From the NCBI GenBank assembly GCA_963726105.1, contig CAVSBJ010000024.1, positions 762,712 through 826,711 on the forward strand: DNA of 64,000 nt, in the 5' to 3' direction. Below are positions 36,902-45,263 of the stretch, in pieces (position 1 is the stretch's first letter; each line of letters begins with the position of its first letter). Position numbers and translations under genes: made by a program. The notes beneath the pieces are model-generated. The model ran no database searches. It saw nothing but the letters and a program-made list of their open reading frames with translations, and was not told the origin of the DNA. Source of the stretch: Roseiarcus sp963726105. Lineage in GTDB: Bacteria > Pseudomonadota > Alphaproteobacteria > Rhizobiales > Beijerinckiaceae.

Positions 36902-37912
36902 TCAGTGCTTGCCCACGCCGATCCGCCTCTCCAGCACATCATAAAGCGCGTTCCGGGCGGCGAAGGTCTGTTCGAGCGCCGCAACGCTGACCCGCTCGGC
37001 GCCCTGAGTGAGGAGCCAACCGGAAAGCTCGGCCACCTTGTCGCGCGCGCAATGGAGCGCGACAAACCCGTGCGGATCGACGTCCTCGCCGGTCGCTGAG
37101 ATGGCGCCGAAACGCTCGGCCGCCGTCTCGAGCACATGCGCCGGGCTCGGCAGCCGCGCCCGGACCTCGCGCGACTTCAGCGCCTCCTCGCTCGCCGCGA
37201 TGCGAGCAAGGATGTCGCGGGCGGCTTGCCTCGCATTCGCCCCCCAGGGGGCGGTGAGCGAGGCGATCAGCGTCGCCTGCGAGCGCAGCATCGTTCCGTC
37301 GTCCAAGGTTTTGAGCGCATTGGCTTCGAGCGTCGCGCCGGTCGTGATGATGTCGACGATGAGCTCCGCCGCGCCGGAAGCCGGCGCCCCCTCGGTCGCG
37401 CCGAGGCTCTCGACAATGCGGTAGTCGGCTATTCCATGCTCGGCGAAATAGCGGCGGGTGAGATTGACGTACTTGGTAGCGACCCGCATGCGCTCGCCGC
37501 GCTTGGCGCGGTAGGCCGAAGCGACGTCGTCGAGATCGGCCATGGTGCGCACATCGATCCAGGCCTTGGGCGCGGCGACCACGACATTGGCGTGGCCGAA
37601 GCCGAGCGGGCTCAGAAGCTCGAGCCGCGCCTCGACGTCGGCCACTTTCTCGCGCACCAGATCCTCGCCGGCGACGCCGAAATGCGCAGCTCCAGCGGCA
37701 AGTTGGCCGACGATCTCGGCCGACGAGACATAGGCGACCTCGACCCCCGGCAGCCCGGCGATCGCGCCGCGATAGTCGCGCGCGCCCCGCCCCTGCACGA
37801 GCTCGAGCCCGGCGCGAGCGAAGAACGCCGCAGCGGCCTCCTGCAATCGGCCCTTGGAAGGAACGGCGAGAACGAACGGCCCTTCGGCGCCATTGCCGGG
37901 ATGGGCGCCCAT
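36902..37912 (-). CDS. hisG: ATP phosphoribosyltransferase, catalytic subunit
   Basis: First step of histidine synthesis: joins ATP and PRPP. The sequence has FVLAVPSKGRLQEAAAAFF, GVEVAYVSSAEIVGQLAAGAAHFGVAGEDLV and the PRPP-binding loop AAELIVDIITTGATLEANAL, all diagnostic. With 336 residues it is longer than the bare short form, having the C-terminal extension usual in Hyphomicrobiales. It starts inside the stop codon of hisZ (ATGA overlap), so the two are translationally coupled, as expected for a HisG-HisZ complex. Confidence 0.93.
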   Translation of the reverse strand: MGAHPGNGAEGPFVLAVPSKGRLQEAAAAFFARAGLELVQGRGARDYRGAIAGLPGVEVAYVSSAEIVGQLAAGAAHFGVAGEDLVREKVADVEARLELLSPLGFGHANVVVAAPKAWIDVRTMADLDDVASAYRAKRGERMRVATKYVNLTRRYFAEHGIADYRIVESLGATEGAPASGAAELIVDIITTGATLEANALKTLDDGTMLRSQATLIASLTAPWGANARQAARDILARIAASEEALKSREVRARLPSPAHVLETAAERFGAISATGEDVDPHGFVALHCARDKVAELSGWLLTQGAERVSVAALEQTFAARNALYDVLERRIGVGKH

Positions 37913-39114
37913 CAGCGCTTCTCCCCGTTCATGAGCCGGTCGAGGGTGATCGCCGCGCCGACGGCGGGAATGTCCTCGTTGGCGCCAAGGCGCCTCGCGA
38001 GTCCGTCGTAACGCCCGCCGGCGACCGCGGTCTTCGCAGTTGGCGAATTGGGATCGTGAGCCTCGAACACGAAGCCGGTGTAATAATCGAAATCGCGCAC
38101 GAAGGCGGCGCTGAACCGGGTCGCCTCGATCGCCACCCCACGGGCGGCGATGAAGCCATTGCGCCGCTCGAACGCGTCGAGCGCGGCGCCCAGGTTGAGA
38201 CCGGCGGAATGCGCCAGGCGCCGAAGCTCGCCCGCCGCATGGTCGGGATCGCCGGAAATGGCCAGGAAAGCGTCGAGCACCGTCCGCTTCTCCGCTTCGA
38301 TCGGCTGACCCGAGCGGAGCGACGCCTGTTCCAGAAAGCGGTCGGCAATCTCGCTGGCGCTGCGTCCGCCGACCGCATCGATGCCGGCGATCGCGAGCAG
38401 ATCCTCGACCAGAGCCTTGGCGCCGGCGTGATCGGCGCTCTCCAGCGCCGCCAGCACCCCAGGCTGGGCGAGCGCGCTCTGGCTCGGGCGGCTGAAAATG
38501 GCTTCCAGGCTCCGCCCTCGGGCGACGCCGCGACGCAGACGCCGTCGCCACGGCTCTGGAATTTTCAAGGAATTGAGCATGGCGTCGAACAGGCCGGCGT
38601 CGCCGAGCCGAGCAACCAGCGCGCCGCCCCCGGCCGCTGTCGCCGCCTCCATGGCGAGCGAGAACACCTCGGCGTCGGCCGCTTCGGCGTCCCGGCGCCC
38701 GAAACTCTCGAGTCCGGTCTGCGTCTGTTCGCCGACCTGGCCCGCGTGAGCGCGGAAAACCGGGCCGAGATAGGAATATTCAGCAATTTTGCCGGCCTTG
38801 TCGGAACTCAGATAGGCGCGACAGACGGGGATCGTATATTCGGGCCTGAGGCACAGTTCCTCGCCCGCCGCGTCGGCGGTGAGGAATAGGCGGCGGCGGA
38901 CCTCCTCGCCGGACATATCGAGAAAGATCGCCGCCGGGTGCAGGATCGGCGGCTCCGTGCGCCCGAAACCGGCCGCAAGCAGACAATCGAGCGCGCGTTC
39001 GCCCGCGCCGCCCAGCGCGTGGGCGGCAGGGTCGCCGCTTCGCGGCGCGTGGTTGGCGAAGTCGCCGCTTCGCGGCGTTTGGTTCGCGGAATCGACGAGA
39101 ATTGTTTGGGTCAC
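37912..39114 (-). CDS. hisZ: ATP phosphoribosyltransferase regulatory subunit
   Basis: A HisRS-like protein without synthetase function that partners with HisG. Parts seen are FLDMSGEEVRRRLFLTADAAGEELCLRPEYTIPVCRAYL (class II motif 2 region) and SYLGPVFRAHAGQVGEQTQTGLESFGRRD. Near the C-terminus DYYTGFVFEAHDP and GGRYDGLARRLG follow. Length 400 is normal. The N-terminus has an odd duplicated peptide, TPRSGDFANHAPRSGDPAAHA, coded by two copies of a 17-base hairpin (39031-39047 and 39061-39077), which is not part of the family fold. Confidence 0.92.
   Translation of the reverse strand: MTQTILVDSANQTPRSGDFANHAPRSGDPAAHALGGAGERALDCLLAAGFGRTEPPILHPAAIFLDMSGEEVRRRLFLTADAAGEELCLRPEYTIPVCRAYLSSDKAGKIAEYSYLGPVFRAHAGQVGEQTQTGLESFGRRDAEAADAEVFSLAMEAATAAGGGALVARLGDAGLFDAMLNSLKIPEPWRRRLRRGVARGRSLEAIFSRPSQSALAQPGVLAALESADHAGAKALVEDLLAIAGIDAVGGRSASEIADRFLEQASLRSGQPIEAEKRTVLDAFLAISGDPDHAAGELRRLAHSAGLNLGAALDAFERRNGFIAARGVAIEATRFSAAFVRDFDYYTGFVFEAHDPNSPTAKTAVAGGRYDGLARRLGANEDIPAVGAAITLDRLMNGEKR
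39031..39077. repeat. Twin hairpin repeat inside hisZ
   Basis: Two identical 17-base units GTCGCCGCTTCGCGGCG start 30 bases apart. Each is a small hairpin (CGCCGC/GCGGCG). The spacing keeps the reading frame, so both are translated as PRSGD. Confidence 0.8.
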
Positions 39115-39287
39115 CGGATGGCCCTCATGGGTCTTTGGGTCCCTTTAACAAAGCCGGGCCCGGCGCGCAGCCCCTAACCTCGGCCCAAGGTGAACGCTCC
39201 GTCAGCGCCCGGTTGCCGCCGCAGCGCGGCCATGGTCGGATGACAAAGGGAGCGCCGCCGAATCAAGTTGGGGCTGTCTAACCTGGA

Positions 39288-41675
39288 ATGAAGCCTACGT
39301 TCGCATTGCGCTTGCTACGCTGGGTTCTTGTAGCCCTGGTCCTCACGGCGCTCGGTCGCGCGGGCGCGCAGGAGACGCATCGGCTCGACCTCGAACAGAC
39401 GCGGACGACGCTGACCGCGAATGAAACAGCGCTTCGGGACAACAACCTCGACGACGCAGGCTTGCAGAATCTGCGCACCCAGAGCGATGCGCTGGCGCTT
39501 GCGTTGCAGGGAGCGATCGCTGAGCTGGCCCCTCGCCTCGCCGACTCGACGAAGCGGCTCGACGAGCTTACGCCCAAATCGGGCCAGGCCGCCCTTGCGA
39601 CTGACGTCGCCGCCAAGGACCTCGAGAACGAGAAGAAGAAGCACGACAGGCTCGACGCCAACCTGCGCGCCGCGCGGGCCATGTTGTTGGAAGCCGATGA
39701 TCTAAGCACCCGCATCAGCGCGGCCCGGCGCCAATTGTTCGCCCAACGAACGTTCGCTCGCTCGTTCAGCATTCTCGATCCGCGGCTCTGGATCGCTGTC
39801 AGACGCGAGCTCCCGGTAGGCGCCGAGGTTGTCCATAATCTCATCGGCAACTGGCTCGGCGCCGTCGAGGGTCGGCCAACGCTCGCCGAGAAAATCGGGA
39901 TGGCGGCGATCGTGATCGCGCTCGCGCTGGCCGCCGCTCCGCTCGGCTGGATCGCCCGTCGTTTTGTCTACCGGGATCCGGGCGAGGCGAAGCCGAGCCG
40001 CTTGCGACGGGCGCTCGCCGCCGCCTGGATCTTCGTCATCTTCGCCGTGCTGCCCCTTGCCGGCGTGGGAATTCTCGCAGGCGCGCTCGACGCTTTCAAT
40101 CCCTCAGATCCGAGCATGCAAGGGGTCATCGACGCGGCCTTCGAAGGCGCCCGCGTGCTCATCGCGATCAATGCGCTCAGCTTTGGCTTGCTGGCCCCTC
40201 GGCGCGAGGCCTGGCGGCTCGTTTCGCTCAGCGATCGTTCGGCCGGGATTCTCTATCGCCTCGCCATGACGATCGCGGCGATCTGGGCTGTCGAGCGTCT
40301 GATCGAGCCTGCCGCGGACGCGTCCGCCTCCTTCAATATCGCGATCGCCGCGCGGGGCGTCGGCGCCATCGTCGCCGTGATCGCGATTGCCTACGCGCTT
40401 CGTCGGCTCGGCTCACAGCCAACAGGCGCGCAAGGATCGCCACAGAACGAGGCCTGGGCCCCCTTAAGAACGCTCGGCTGGGCGGCCGCGTCGATCATCT
40501 TCCTGGCGACGGCGACCGGTTACATCGCCTTCTCCACCTTCCTCATCAACCAGGCGATTTACCTCAGCATCGTCGGCGCCGCCCTGTACATCGCCGATAT
40601 CATCGCCCAGGACGGAACCGAAGCCGTCTTCAAGCCGGATGGGCCGATTGGATCGCGCCTTTTGGCGATGGCGGGACTGCGCCGCAATGCGCTTGCGCAG
40701 ATCTCCGTCATCCTCCAGGGCGTCGCCCGCGTGGCGGCCGTGATGCTCGCCTTCGGAGCGGTGCTGAAGCCGTGGGGCGTGCAGTCGCAGGACATGTTTG
40801 GCGCCCTGCGCTCGGCCTATTTCGGCTTCTCGTTCGGCGGCGTCACCCTGTCCTTGTCGTCGTTGATCGGCGCGGCGATCGTGTTCGCCATCGTCCTGTT
40901 TTTCACCCGGCTCGTCCAGAATTGGCTAGGCTCCCAACTCTTGCCCCGGACGCGCCTCGACTCTGGCGTGCGCAATTCAGTTCTGACGATTTGCGGCTAC
41001 GTCGGGGTCATTGTCGCGGCGATGCTGGCCGGCGCGCAGATCGGCCTCGACGTGCAGAAACTCGCCCTGATCGCCGGAGGGTTGTCGGTCGGTATCGGTT
41101 TCGGCCTGCAGACCATCGCCAACAATTTCGTCTCCGGCCTCATCCTCCTGTGGGAGCGCACCATCCGCGTCGGCGACCTGGTGGTGGTGGGATCCGATCA
41201 GGGGTTCGTTCGCTCGATCAAGGCGCGGGCGACCGAGATCGAGACCTTCGACCGCGGCAGTTTGATTGTTCCCAACTCCAACTTCGTCAGCGGCGTGGTC
41301 AAGAACTGGGTCCACAACGATCGCGTCGGACGCATCATCGTCTCGGTCAACGTCACTTACGAAAGCGACGTCGATCACGTGCGCAACCTCATGATTTCCG
41401 CGGCCAAAGCGCAAGAGCAGGTGCTGGCCATTCCCGGGCCATCGGTGCTGTTCGCCGAGTTCGGCGATTGGGCGATGAAGTTCAATCTGATCTGCTTCGT
41501 CGAGGACATCGAGCAGGCCGAGCGAACGCGAAGCGAGATCAATTTCGAGGTTTTGCGCCGGATGCGGGAGGCCGGCCTGCGCATCGCCTATCCCGCGCCG
41601 CCGCCGGCGGACGTGCCCTCGAGATTCAAGCCGGAGACGAAGCCGGCGCCGCCCGTTCAGGTGCTGCGGAAGTAG
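39288..41675 (+). CDS. Large mechanosensitive ion channel, MscS/MscK type with DUF3772
   Basis: A 795-residue inner-membrane channel that releases solutes under osmotic shock. It has a signal-like start (LLRWVLVALVLTALGRAGAQ). An N-terminal periplasmic coiled-coil domain of DUF3772 type follows (about 30-190, EKKKHDRLDANLRAARAMLLEADDL). About eight further membrane spans lead to the MscS core: QIGLDVQKLALIAGGLSVGIGFGLQTIANNFVSGLILLWE, then RVGDLVVVGSDQGFVRSIKARATEIETFD and the C-terminal domain. The pore helix with alternating glycine/alanine-like residues is intact. It stands alone with no clear operon partner. Confidence 0.92.
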   Translation: MKPTFALRLLRWVLVALVLTALGRAGAQETHRLDLEQTRTTLTANETALRDNNLDDAGLQNLRTQSDALALALQGAIAELAPRLADSTKRLDELTPKSGQAALATDVAAKDLENEKKKHDRLDANLRAARAMLLEADDLSTRISAARRQLFAQRTFARSFSILDPRLWIAVRRELPVGAEVVHNLIGNWLGAVEGRPTLAEKIGMAAIVIALALAAAPLGWIARRFVYRDPGEAKPSRLRRALAAAWIFVIFAVLPLAGVGILAGALDAFNPSDPSMQGVIDAAFEGARVLIAINALSFGLLAPRREAWRLVSLSDRSAGILYRLAMTIAAIWAVERLIEPAADASASFNIAIAARGVGAIVAVIAIAYALRRLGSQPTGAQGSPQNEAWAPLRTLGWAAASIIFLATATGYIAFSTFLINQAIYLSIVGAALYIADIIAQDGTEAVFKPDGPIGSRLLAMAGLRRNALAQISVILQGVARVAAVMLAFGAVLKPWGVQSQDMFGALRSAYFGFSFGGVTLSLSSLIGAAIVFAIVLFFTRLVQNWLGSQLLPRTRLDSGVRNSVLTICGYVGVIVAAMLAGAQIGLDVQKLALIAGGLSVGIGFGLQTIANNFVSGLILLWERTIRVGDLVVVGSDQGFVRSIKARATEIETFDRGSLIVPNSNFVSGVVKNWVHNDRVGRIIVSVNVTYESDVDHVRNLMISAAKAQEQVLAIPGPSVLFAEFGDWAMKFNLICFVEDIEQAERTRSEINFEVLRRMREAGLRIAYPAPPPADVPSRFKPETKPAPPVQVLRK

Positions 41676-41710
41676 GCTGGCCAATGGACCGACGCCGTTA
41701 GCGCACCTGT

Positions 41711-41826
41711 CCCCCCTTGTGGGGGCGGGCGGGGGTGGGGGGTCGCGCGGACCGAGGAAATTATCGTGCCGGCTGTCGTATAGGACGGCGCGACCCCCCT
41801 CCTCGGTCCTCCCCACAAGGGGGGAG
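41711..41826. repeat. Nested palindromic intergenic element
   Basis: Outer arms CCCCCCTTGTGGGG (41711-41724) and CCCCACAAGGGGGG (41811-41824) are perfect inverted repeats. Inner arms GGGGGGTCGCGC and GCGCGACCCCCC form a second nested inverted repeat. The roughly 115-base unit resembles repetitive extragenic palindromes or a small non-coding mobile element. It lies between the mechanosensitive channel gene and an insertion sequence. Confidence 0.75.
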
Positions 41827-42453
41827 GATGCCCAAACGGAGCGATCCTTGCTAAACTCAAGAGCAAAAGGCCCAGCAGGCTGCTGAAAAAGTCAGTGCGT
41901 CTGCGCAGCAAGGGAGGCGGGCGCGATTTTTCGCGGCTGGATGGCGCGTATTTTTGAGGTTCTGGCTTGAGGTTGGGTCATTGTGCTCTGGCTTTTCCTG
42001 TCGCCGGGCGCATTTCCGCCCGTCAGGGCCATAAGCTTGGGCGGGCGGACGATGGTGGAGGCGGCCATGGCGAAGACGAAAGCGGCCCGGACCTTGGCGA
42101 GGCCGCGCACCTTCACCTGCATGAGGCCGCCGACCGTCTTCGTCCAGCCGAAGCCCTCCTCGATGCGCTTGCGCAGCCGCTGGCTGATCGGGTAGCGCAC
42201 GCTCGCGGCGACCTCGCTCGCAACCGCGGTCTTGCGCGCCTTGCCATGCTTGCTCAGCGTCCCGTTGATCGCGATGTGCGGCTCGATCCCGCGCGCCTTC
42301 AGGCCCTCGACGAAGCCCTCGGCGTCGTAGCCTTTGTCGGCGCCGCGGGTCGCCCCCTTGGGCAAGCGCAGGCTGAAAGCCGCCGCCTCGCGCTCGGCCG
42401 TTCCGGTCGCCAGCGTCGCCTCGGCCGCCACGAGCCCGTTGCGGTTCTCCATC

Positions 42454-42501
42454 AAGACGTGGCCAAGACAAGACGTGGCCAAGACAAGACGTGGCCAAGA
42501 T
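42454..42501. repeat. Three tandem copies of a 16-base unit
   Basis: Unit AAGACGTGGCCAAGAC at 42454, 42470 and 42486, the last with one change at its final base. An intact transposase would have one copy; the 32 extra bases shift the frame. Confidence 0.95.
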
Positions 42502-42591
42502 AGGCCAGACGGCTCTCCTGGCCTTGCGCCTTTGCGGTCAAGGCGCGCATCCTTGTCGGTCGTCGAGGCGTGGGTTTTGTTCGACCGCCGG

Positions 42592-42642
42592 GTCTTGCGG
42601 AAGTCGACGTCTTGCGGAAGTCGACGTCTTGCGGAAGTCGAC
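42592..42642. repeat. Three tandem copies of a 17-base unit
   Basis: Unit GTCTTGCGGAAGTCGAC at 42592, 42609 and 42626, all identical. An intact transposase would have one copy; the 34 extra bases shift the frame. Confidence 0.95.
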
Positions 42643-42727
42643 TTCGCCATTGCGCCCCGGCGGCGGCTCGCCCGGGCCGTTCCCCGGGGCTTCGTCCGGG
42701 GAGCCCTTGGGACGGAAGCTCTTCATC

Positions 42728-42757
42728 GACGCCCAGGCTTTCGACGCCCAGGCTTTC
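42728..42757. repeat. Two tandem copies of a 15-base unit
   Basis: Unit GACGCCCAGGCTTTC at 42728 and 42743, identical; adds five residues in frame (KAWAS twice on the minus strand). Confidence 0.95.
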
Positions 42758-43419
42758 AACAGCGTTCCATCGACCCGAAAAATGCTCGGCGCTCAAAAGC
42801 CCCTTCACCTCGGGCAGGCCGAGAAGCGAAGACAGAAACTCTTGCGCGATCTCGTTCGCGAGCAGACGGTCGCGGTTCTTGGAGAAGGTCAAGGCGTCGA
42901 ACACCTTCTCGTCGATCGTAAGCCCGACGAACCAGCGAAACAGCATGTCGAACTCCAGCCGTTCGACCAATTGCCGCTCCGAGCGGATCGAATAGAGAAG
43001 CTGCAGAAGCGAAGCTCGCAGAAGGCGCTCCGGCGGGACGGACGGGCGCCCGATCCGCTCGTAAAGCCCGGCAAACGCCCGATCGAGCTTGGCCAGCGCC
43101 GCATTGGTCAGCTCCCGCATCGCCCGCAGCGGGTGATGCGCGCCTATCCGCGCCTCGACGTCGACGTCAGAGAACAGGGCCCCGCTCGTCCGATCCTCGC
43201 CCCGCATCCGACTCCCCCCACTCGCCCGCCAAGCACAGAGAATCAGGCCCTAAAGGCAAACACCACAGCCTCCTCGGCCCACTTCTTCAGCAGCCTGCTA
43301 GTGGCTACGACGTCGATCGTCGCTTTCGCGGCTACCACGGATAAGCAGCATGGAGAGACCGTGGTGTTCACCCTTGGCGGCTCCGGGACGATTCTTCTTG
43401 ATCCTAGAGCCCGCCGAAA

Positions 43420-43782
43420 TCAGGGACCGCAGCCGACGCGCTGACAGAGTTCCACCGCCGCGTCGTTCGCGATAGCCGCGTGACCTTCCGCCGTAGGATG
43501 GAATGCGCCGCCGGTGGCCCCGCCCGGAGAGGTCAGGGACGCCGAATGGGCTTTGGTAAAGATATTGCTGCGGCCGCTGATGGCAAGAAGGACATCGTTC
43601 ATCGTTCGGAAGAGCCGCGTACGGGTGCGGTAGGGTTCAAACTGATTTGGCGAGAACGGCAGGAATTCCGAGGGATCGAACGTCCTGGCTTTTCCACGCT
43701 GTCGTGCCGCTTCATGTTGCGTTCCATGTCGCGCAGAGCCGCCGCTGTTGGATGGAAATCCGCGTAACTCATTGAAATTCAA
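43420..43782 (-). pseudogene. C-terminal remnant of a GDSL/SGNH-type hydrolase
   Basis: The last 40 residues read SLTSPGGATGGAFHPTAEGHAAIAND, with the FHPTAEGH text that carries the catalytic histidine of SGNH hydrolases. Earlier residues (MNDVLLAISGRSNIFTKAHSA) fit the end of the same domain. The GDS block and the rest of the hydrolase are missing; the tRNA-Tyr gene begins soon upstream. The gene has lost its 5' part and lies beside an insertion sequence. Probably non-functional. Confidence 0.6.
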
Positions 43783-43812
43783 TGGAGCTGTCTTGCAACA
43801 CGGCGCAACATC

Positions 43813-43833
43813 AAAAAGGCCTCTTTCGAGGCC
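43813..43833 (-). terminator. Rho-independent terminator of tRNA-Tyr
   Basis: On the minus strand GGCCTC-GAAA-GAGGCC is followed by TTTTT. It lies 34 bases downstream of the tRNA 3' end. Confidence 0.8.
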
Positions 43834-43866
43834 CTTTGTTCTGCCTAAGTCTTTGATTTTACGGGC

Positions 43867-43951
43867 TGGTGGGGGAGGTAGGACTCGAACCTACGAAGGC
43901 TTAGCCAGCGGATTTACAGTCCGCCCCCTTTGCCGCTCGGGACACTCCCCC
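43867..43951 (-). tRNA. tRNA-Tyr (anticodon GTA)
   Basis: An 85-base tRNA with long variable arm. Read on the minus strand: acceptor GGGGGAG pairs perfectly with CTCCCCC, anticodon arm GCGGACTGTAAATCCGC shows GTA, the T arm contains GGTTCGAGTCC, and the CCA end is encoded (43867-43869). The long variable arm and GTA anticodon identify tyrosine. Confidence 0.95.
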
Positions 43952-44237
43952 AGGCCCGCACGAGCACGTCTTGCGGGACGAAAACGCCTCGGGCTGGCCG
44001 AGGCGGTTTGCGGCGAGGCTTATGTTGCCTGAGCGCATGGCCTGTCAACTGAAATATCCCCTTGATCGGATAGCGCGGACCCTGGGCCTGAGCGCCTCGG
44101 CGCCCTCGATCGAAATGGCTCTCTTTTCGCGAGTCGACGTGCAGCCGAGCGACGTATTTCGCGGCCCCCCTCGGGAGTGGCCGGACGGGGCCTTGCTCTC
44201 CCGACAAGCCAAATTTCGAACGCGGCGCCTTCCCGGA
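43952..44237. other. Intergenic region upstream of tRNA-Tyr with a hairpin
   Basis: About 285 bases. A perfect 8-base inverted repeat CGCCTCGG / CCGAGGCG (43985-44005), flanked by AAAA on the left and TTT on the right, could end transcription from either side. Otherwise nothing is recognised; the open frame 43971-44354 has no known text. Confidence 0.5.
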
Positions 44238-44720
44238 TCAGTACGGCGTACCGTCCTTGTGCGCCATCCGCCGTTTGCCGTCGACCGTCACGACCGCGAG
44301 GTCGTCGTCAGGGTAATCCACCGCGTCGCCGGCGGTCCGGTCTCCGATTTCTAGGTAGACGACGTCCGCGCCGGTTTCGTTCACAAGACAATGGGCGTCG
44401 CCGGTTCCAGCCCTAAAGCCCGCGCACATGCCGGGCTGAAGCGGAGTGCGGCCCATGCCGGTGAGCAAAGTCGGGCGCCCTTCGAGGATGTAGATAAACT
44501 CGTCCTGCTTCGTGTGCGTATGGCGGAGAGCTGAGGAGCCGCCGGGTGCAAGGCGCGTGATGTTGACGCCGAAATTCGTGAGCCCAAACAGGTCGCCGAG
44601 CGGCCGCTTGTCGCGTCCCGCCATGCGCGAGGCGAACGGCTCGGGATAGTTGGTGCGAAACGGGCGCGGCGGCGCCTCGGCGGCGAGAAGGGCGACAAGG
44701 CGCTTGGCGTCTTCGGGCAT
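44238..44720 (-). CDS. Cupin domain protein
   Basis: A 160-residue beta-barrel protein. The two cupin motifs are visible: SALRHTHTKQDEFIYILEGRPTLL (G-x5-H-x-H-x3,4-E-x6-G type, with histidines for a metal) and PGMCAGFRAGTGDAHCLVNETG. The C-terminal part YLEIGDRTAGDAVDYPDDDL is common in a group of stand-alone cupins near sugar or acid metabolism; the role here is unknown. The start ATG 44720 is preferred over 44735. Confidence 0.78.
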   Translation of the reverse strand: MPEDAKRLVALLAAEAPPRPFRTNYPEPFASRMAGRDKRPLGDLFGLTNFGVNITRLAPGGSSALRHTHTKQDEFIYILEGRPTLLTGMGRTPLQPGMCAGFRAGTGDAHCLVNETGADVVYLEIGDRTAGDAVDYPDDDLAVVTVDGKRRMAHKDGTPY

Positions 44721-44833
44721 GGGCTGACCTCTCACGCCTAGATAGCCAGTCCGCGCGCGCCTGTCATGGCTTTTGCCCTAGCGGATCGCGCCGCCGATCG
44801 CTACATGGAGCGGCAGAACAGGAGGGCTGGCCC

Positions 44834-45226
44834 GTGGAAGGGTTTCTTATTCGCGCGGCAGTGGTCGCGATCGGCCTCTGGCTCGCGTCAAAGATGGGCC
44901 TGGTCGCGTTCAATTCGACCGGGACGCTGATCGCCGCCGCTCTTCTGCTCGGCATCGTCAACGCTTTTGTGCGTCCGGTCATCATCATCCTCACGCTTCC
45001 GATCACGCTGCTCACGCTCGGGCTTTTCCTGCTCGTGATCAACGCCGTGATGATCATGCTTGTCGCCTGGTTCCTCCCGGGCTTCCTGGTCGCCGGGTTC
45101 TGGTCGGCGATCTGCGCCGCGATCGTCGTCAGCCTGACAAGCTGGCTCATGTCCGGCTGGATCGGTCCGCGCGGCCGGGTCGAAGTCATGACGGTTCAGC
45201 AGCCAGGCGGGCGCGGGCGCTGGTGA
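44834..45226 (+). CDS. Four-span membrane protein of the phage-holin IV superfamily
   Basis: A 130-residue membrane protein with four spans, of the family named after a holin (PF04020-like) but found in many bacteria outside phages. Spans include FLIRAAVVAIGLWLASKM and NAFVRPVIIILTLPITLLTLGLFLLVINAVMIML; the RPVIIILTLPIT text is the family hallmark. Start GTG 44834 has GGAGGG upstream. No phage genes are nearby, so lysis is not implied. Confidence 0.82.
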   Translation: MEGFLIRAAVVAIGLWLASKMGLVAFNSTGTLIAAALLLGIVNAFVRPVIIILTLPITLLTLGLFLLVINAVMIMLVAWFLPGFLVAGFWSAICAAIVVSLTSWLMSGWIGPRGRVEVMTVQQPGGRGRW

Positions 45227-45263
45227 GCGCGTCATTGGCGCGAGCGCGTCTTGGGCGCGCCTC

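Larger units (their letters stand above)
41892..43207 (-). pseudogene. IS5-family transposase, broken by microduplications and one-base indels
   Basis: The N-terminus is normal (MRGEDRTSGALFSDVDVEA, PSVPPERLLRASLLQLLYSIRSERQLVERLEF, FSKNRDRLL). One extra G near 42781 shifts the frame just before DGTLLKAWAS. Then follow a 15-base in-frame duplication (KAWAS twice), three copies of a 17-base unit (42592-42642), another extra base near 42530, and three copies of a 16-base unit (42454-42501). The C-terminus is recognisable in a third frame: MENRNGLVAAEATLATG, GADKGYDAEGFVEGLKARGI and QRLRKRIEEGFGWTKTVGGL. The catalytic parts are therefore spread over several frames and no active enzyme can be made. 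Confidence 0.88.
41876..43297 (-). mobile_element. IS5-family insertion sequence with terminal inverted repeats
   Basis: Ends are CAGGCTGCTGAAAAAGTC at 41876 and, on the other strand, CAGGCTGCTGAAGAAGTG at 43297. The length is about 1.42 kb including extra duplicated bases. The inside encodes a single DDE transposase with a DUF772 N-terminus, now broken. Target duplication is not clear: CCAG on the left and CTAG on the right differ at one base. The element lies beside the truncated GDSL hydrolase gene. Confidence 0.82.

Noticed and set aside
37913..38551. Upstream extension of the hisG frame
   Set aside because: It overlaps hisZ in another frame; hisG begins at ATG 37912 with the family N-terminus.
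44834..45226. Prophage because of a holin-like protein
   Set aside because: The family is widespread outside phages and no other phage gene is near.
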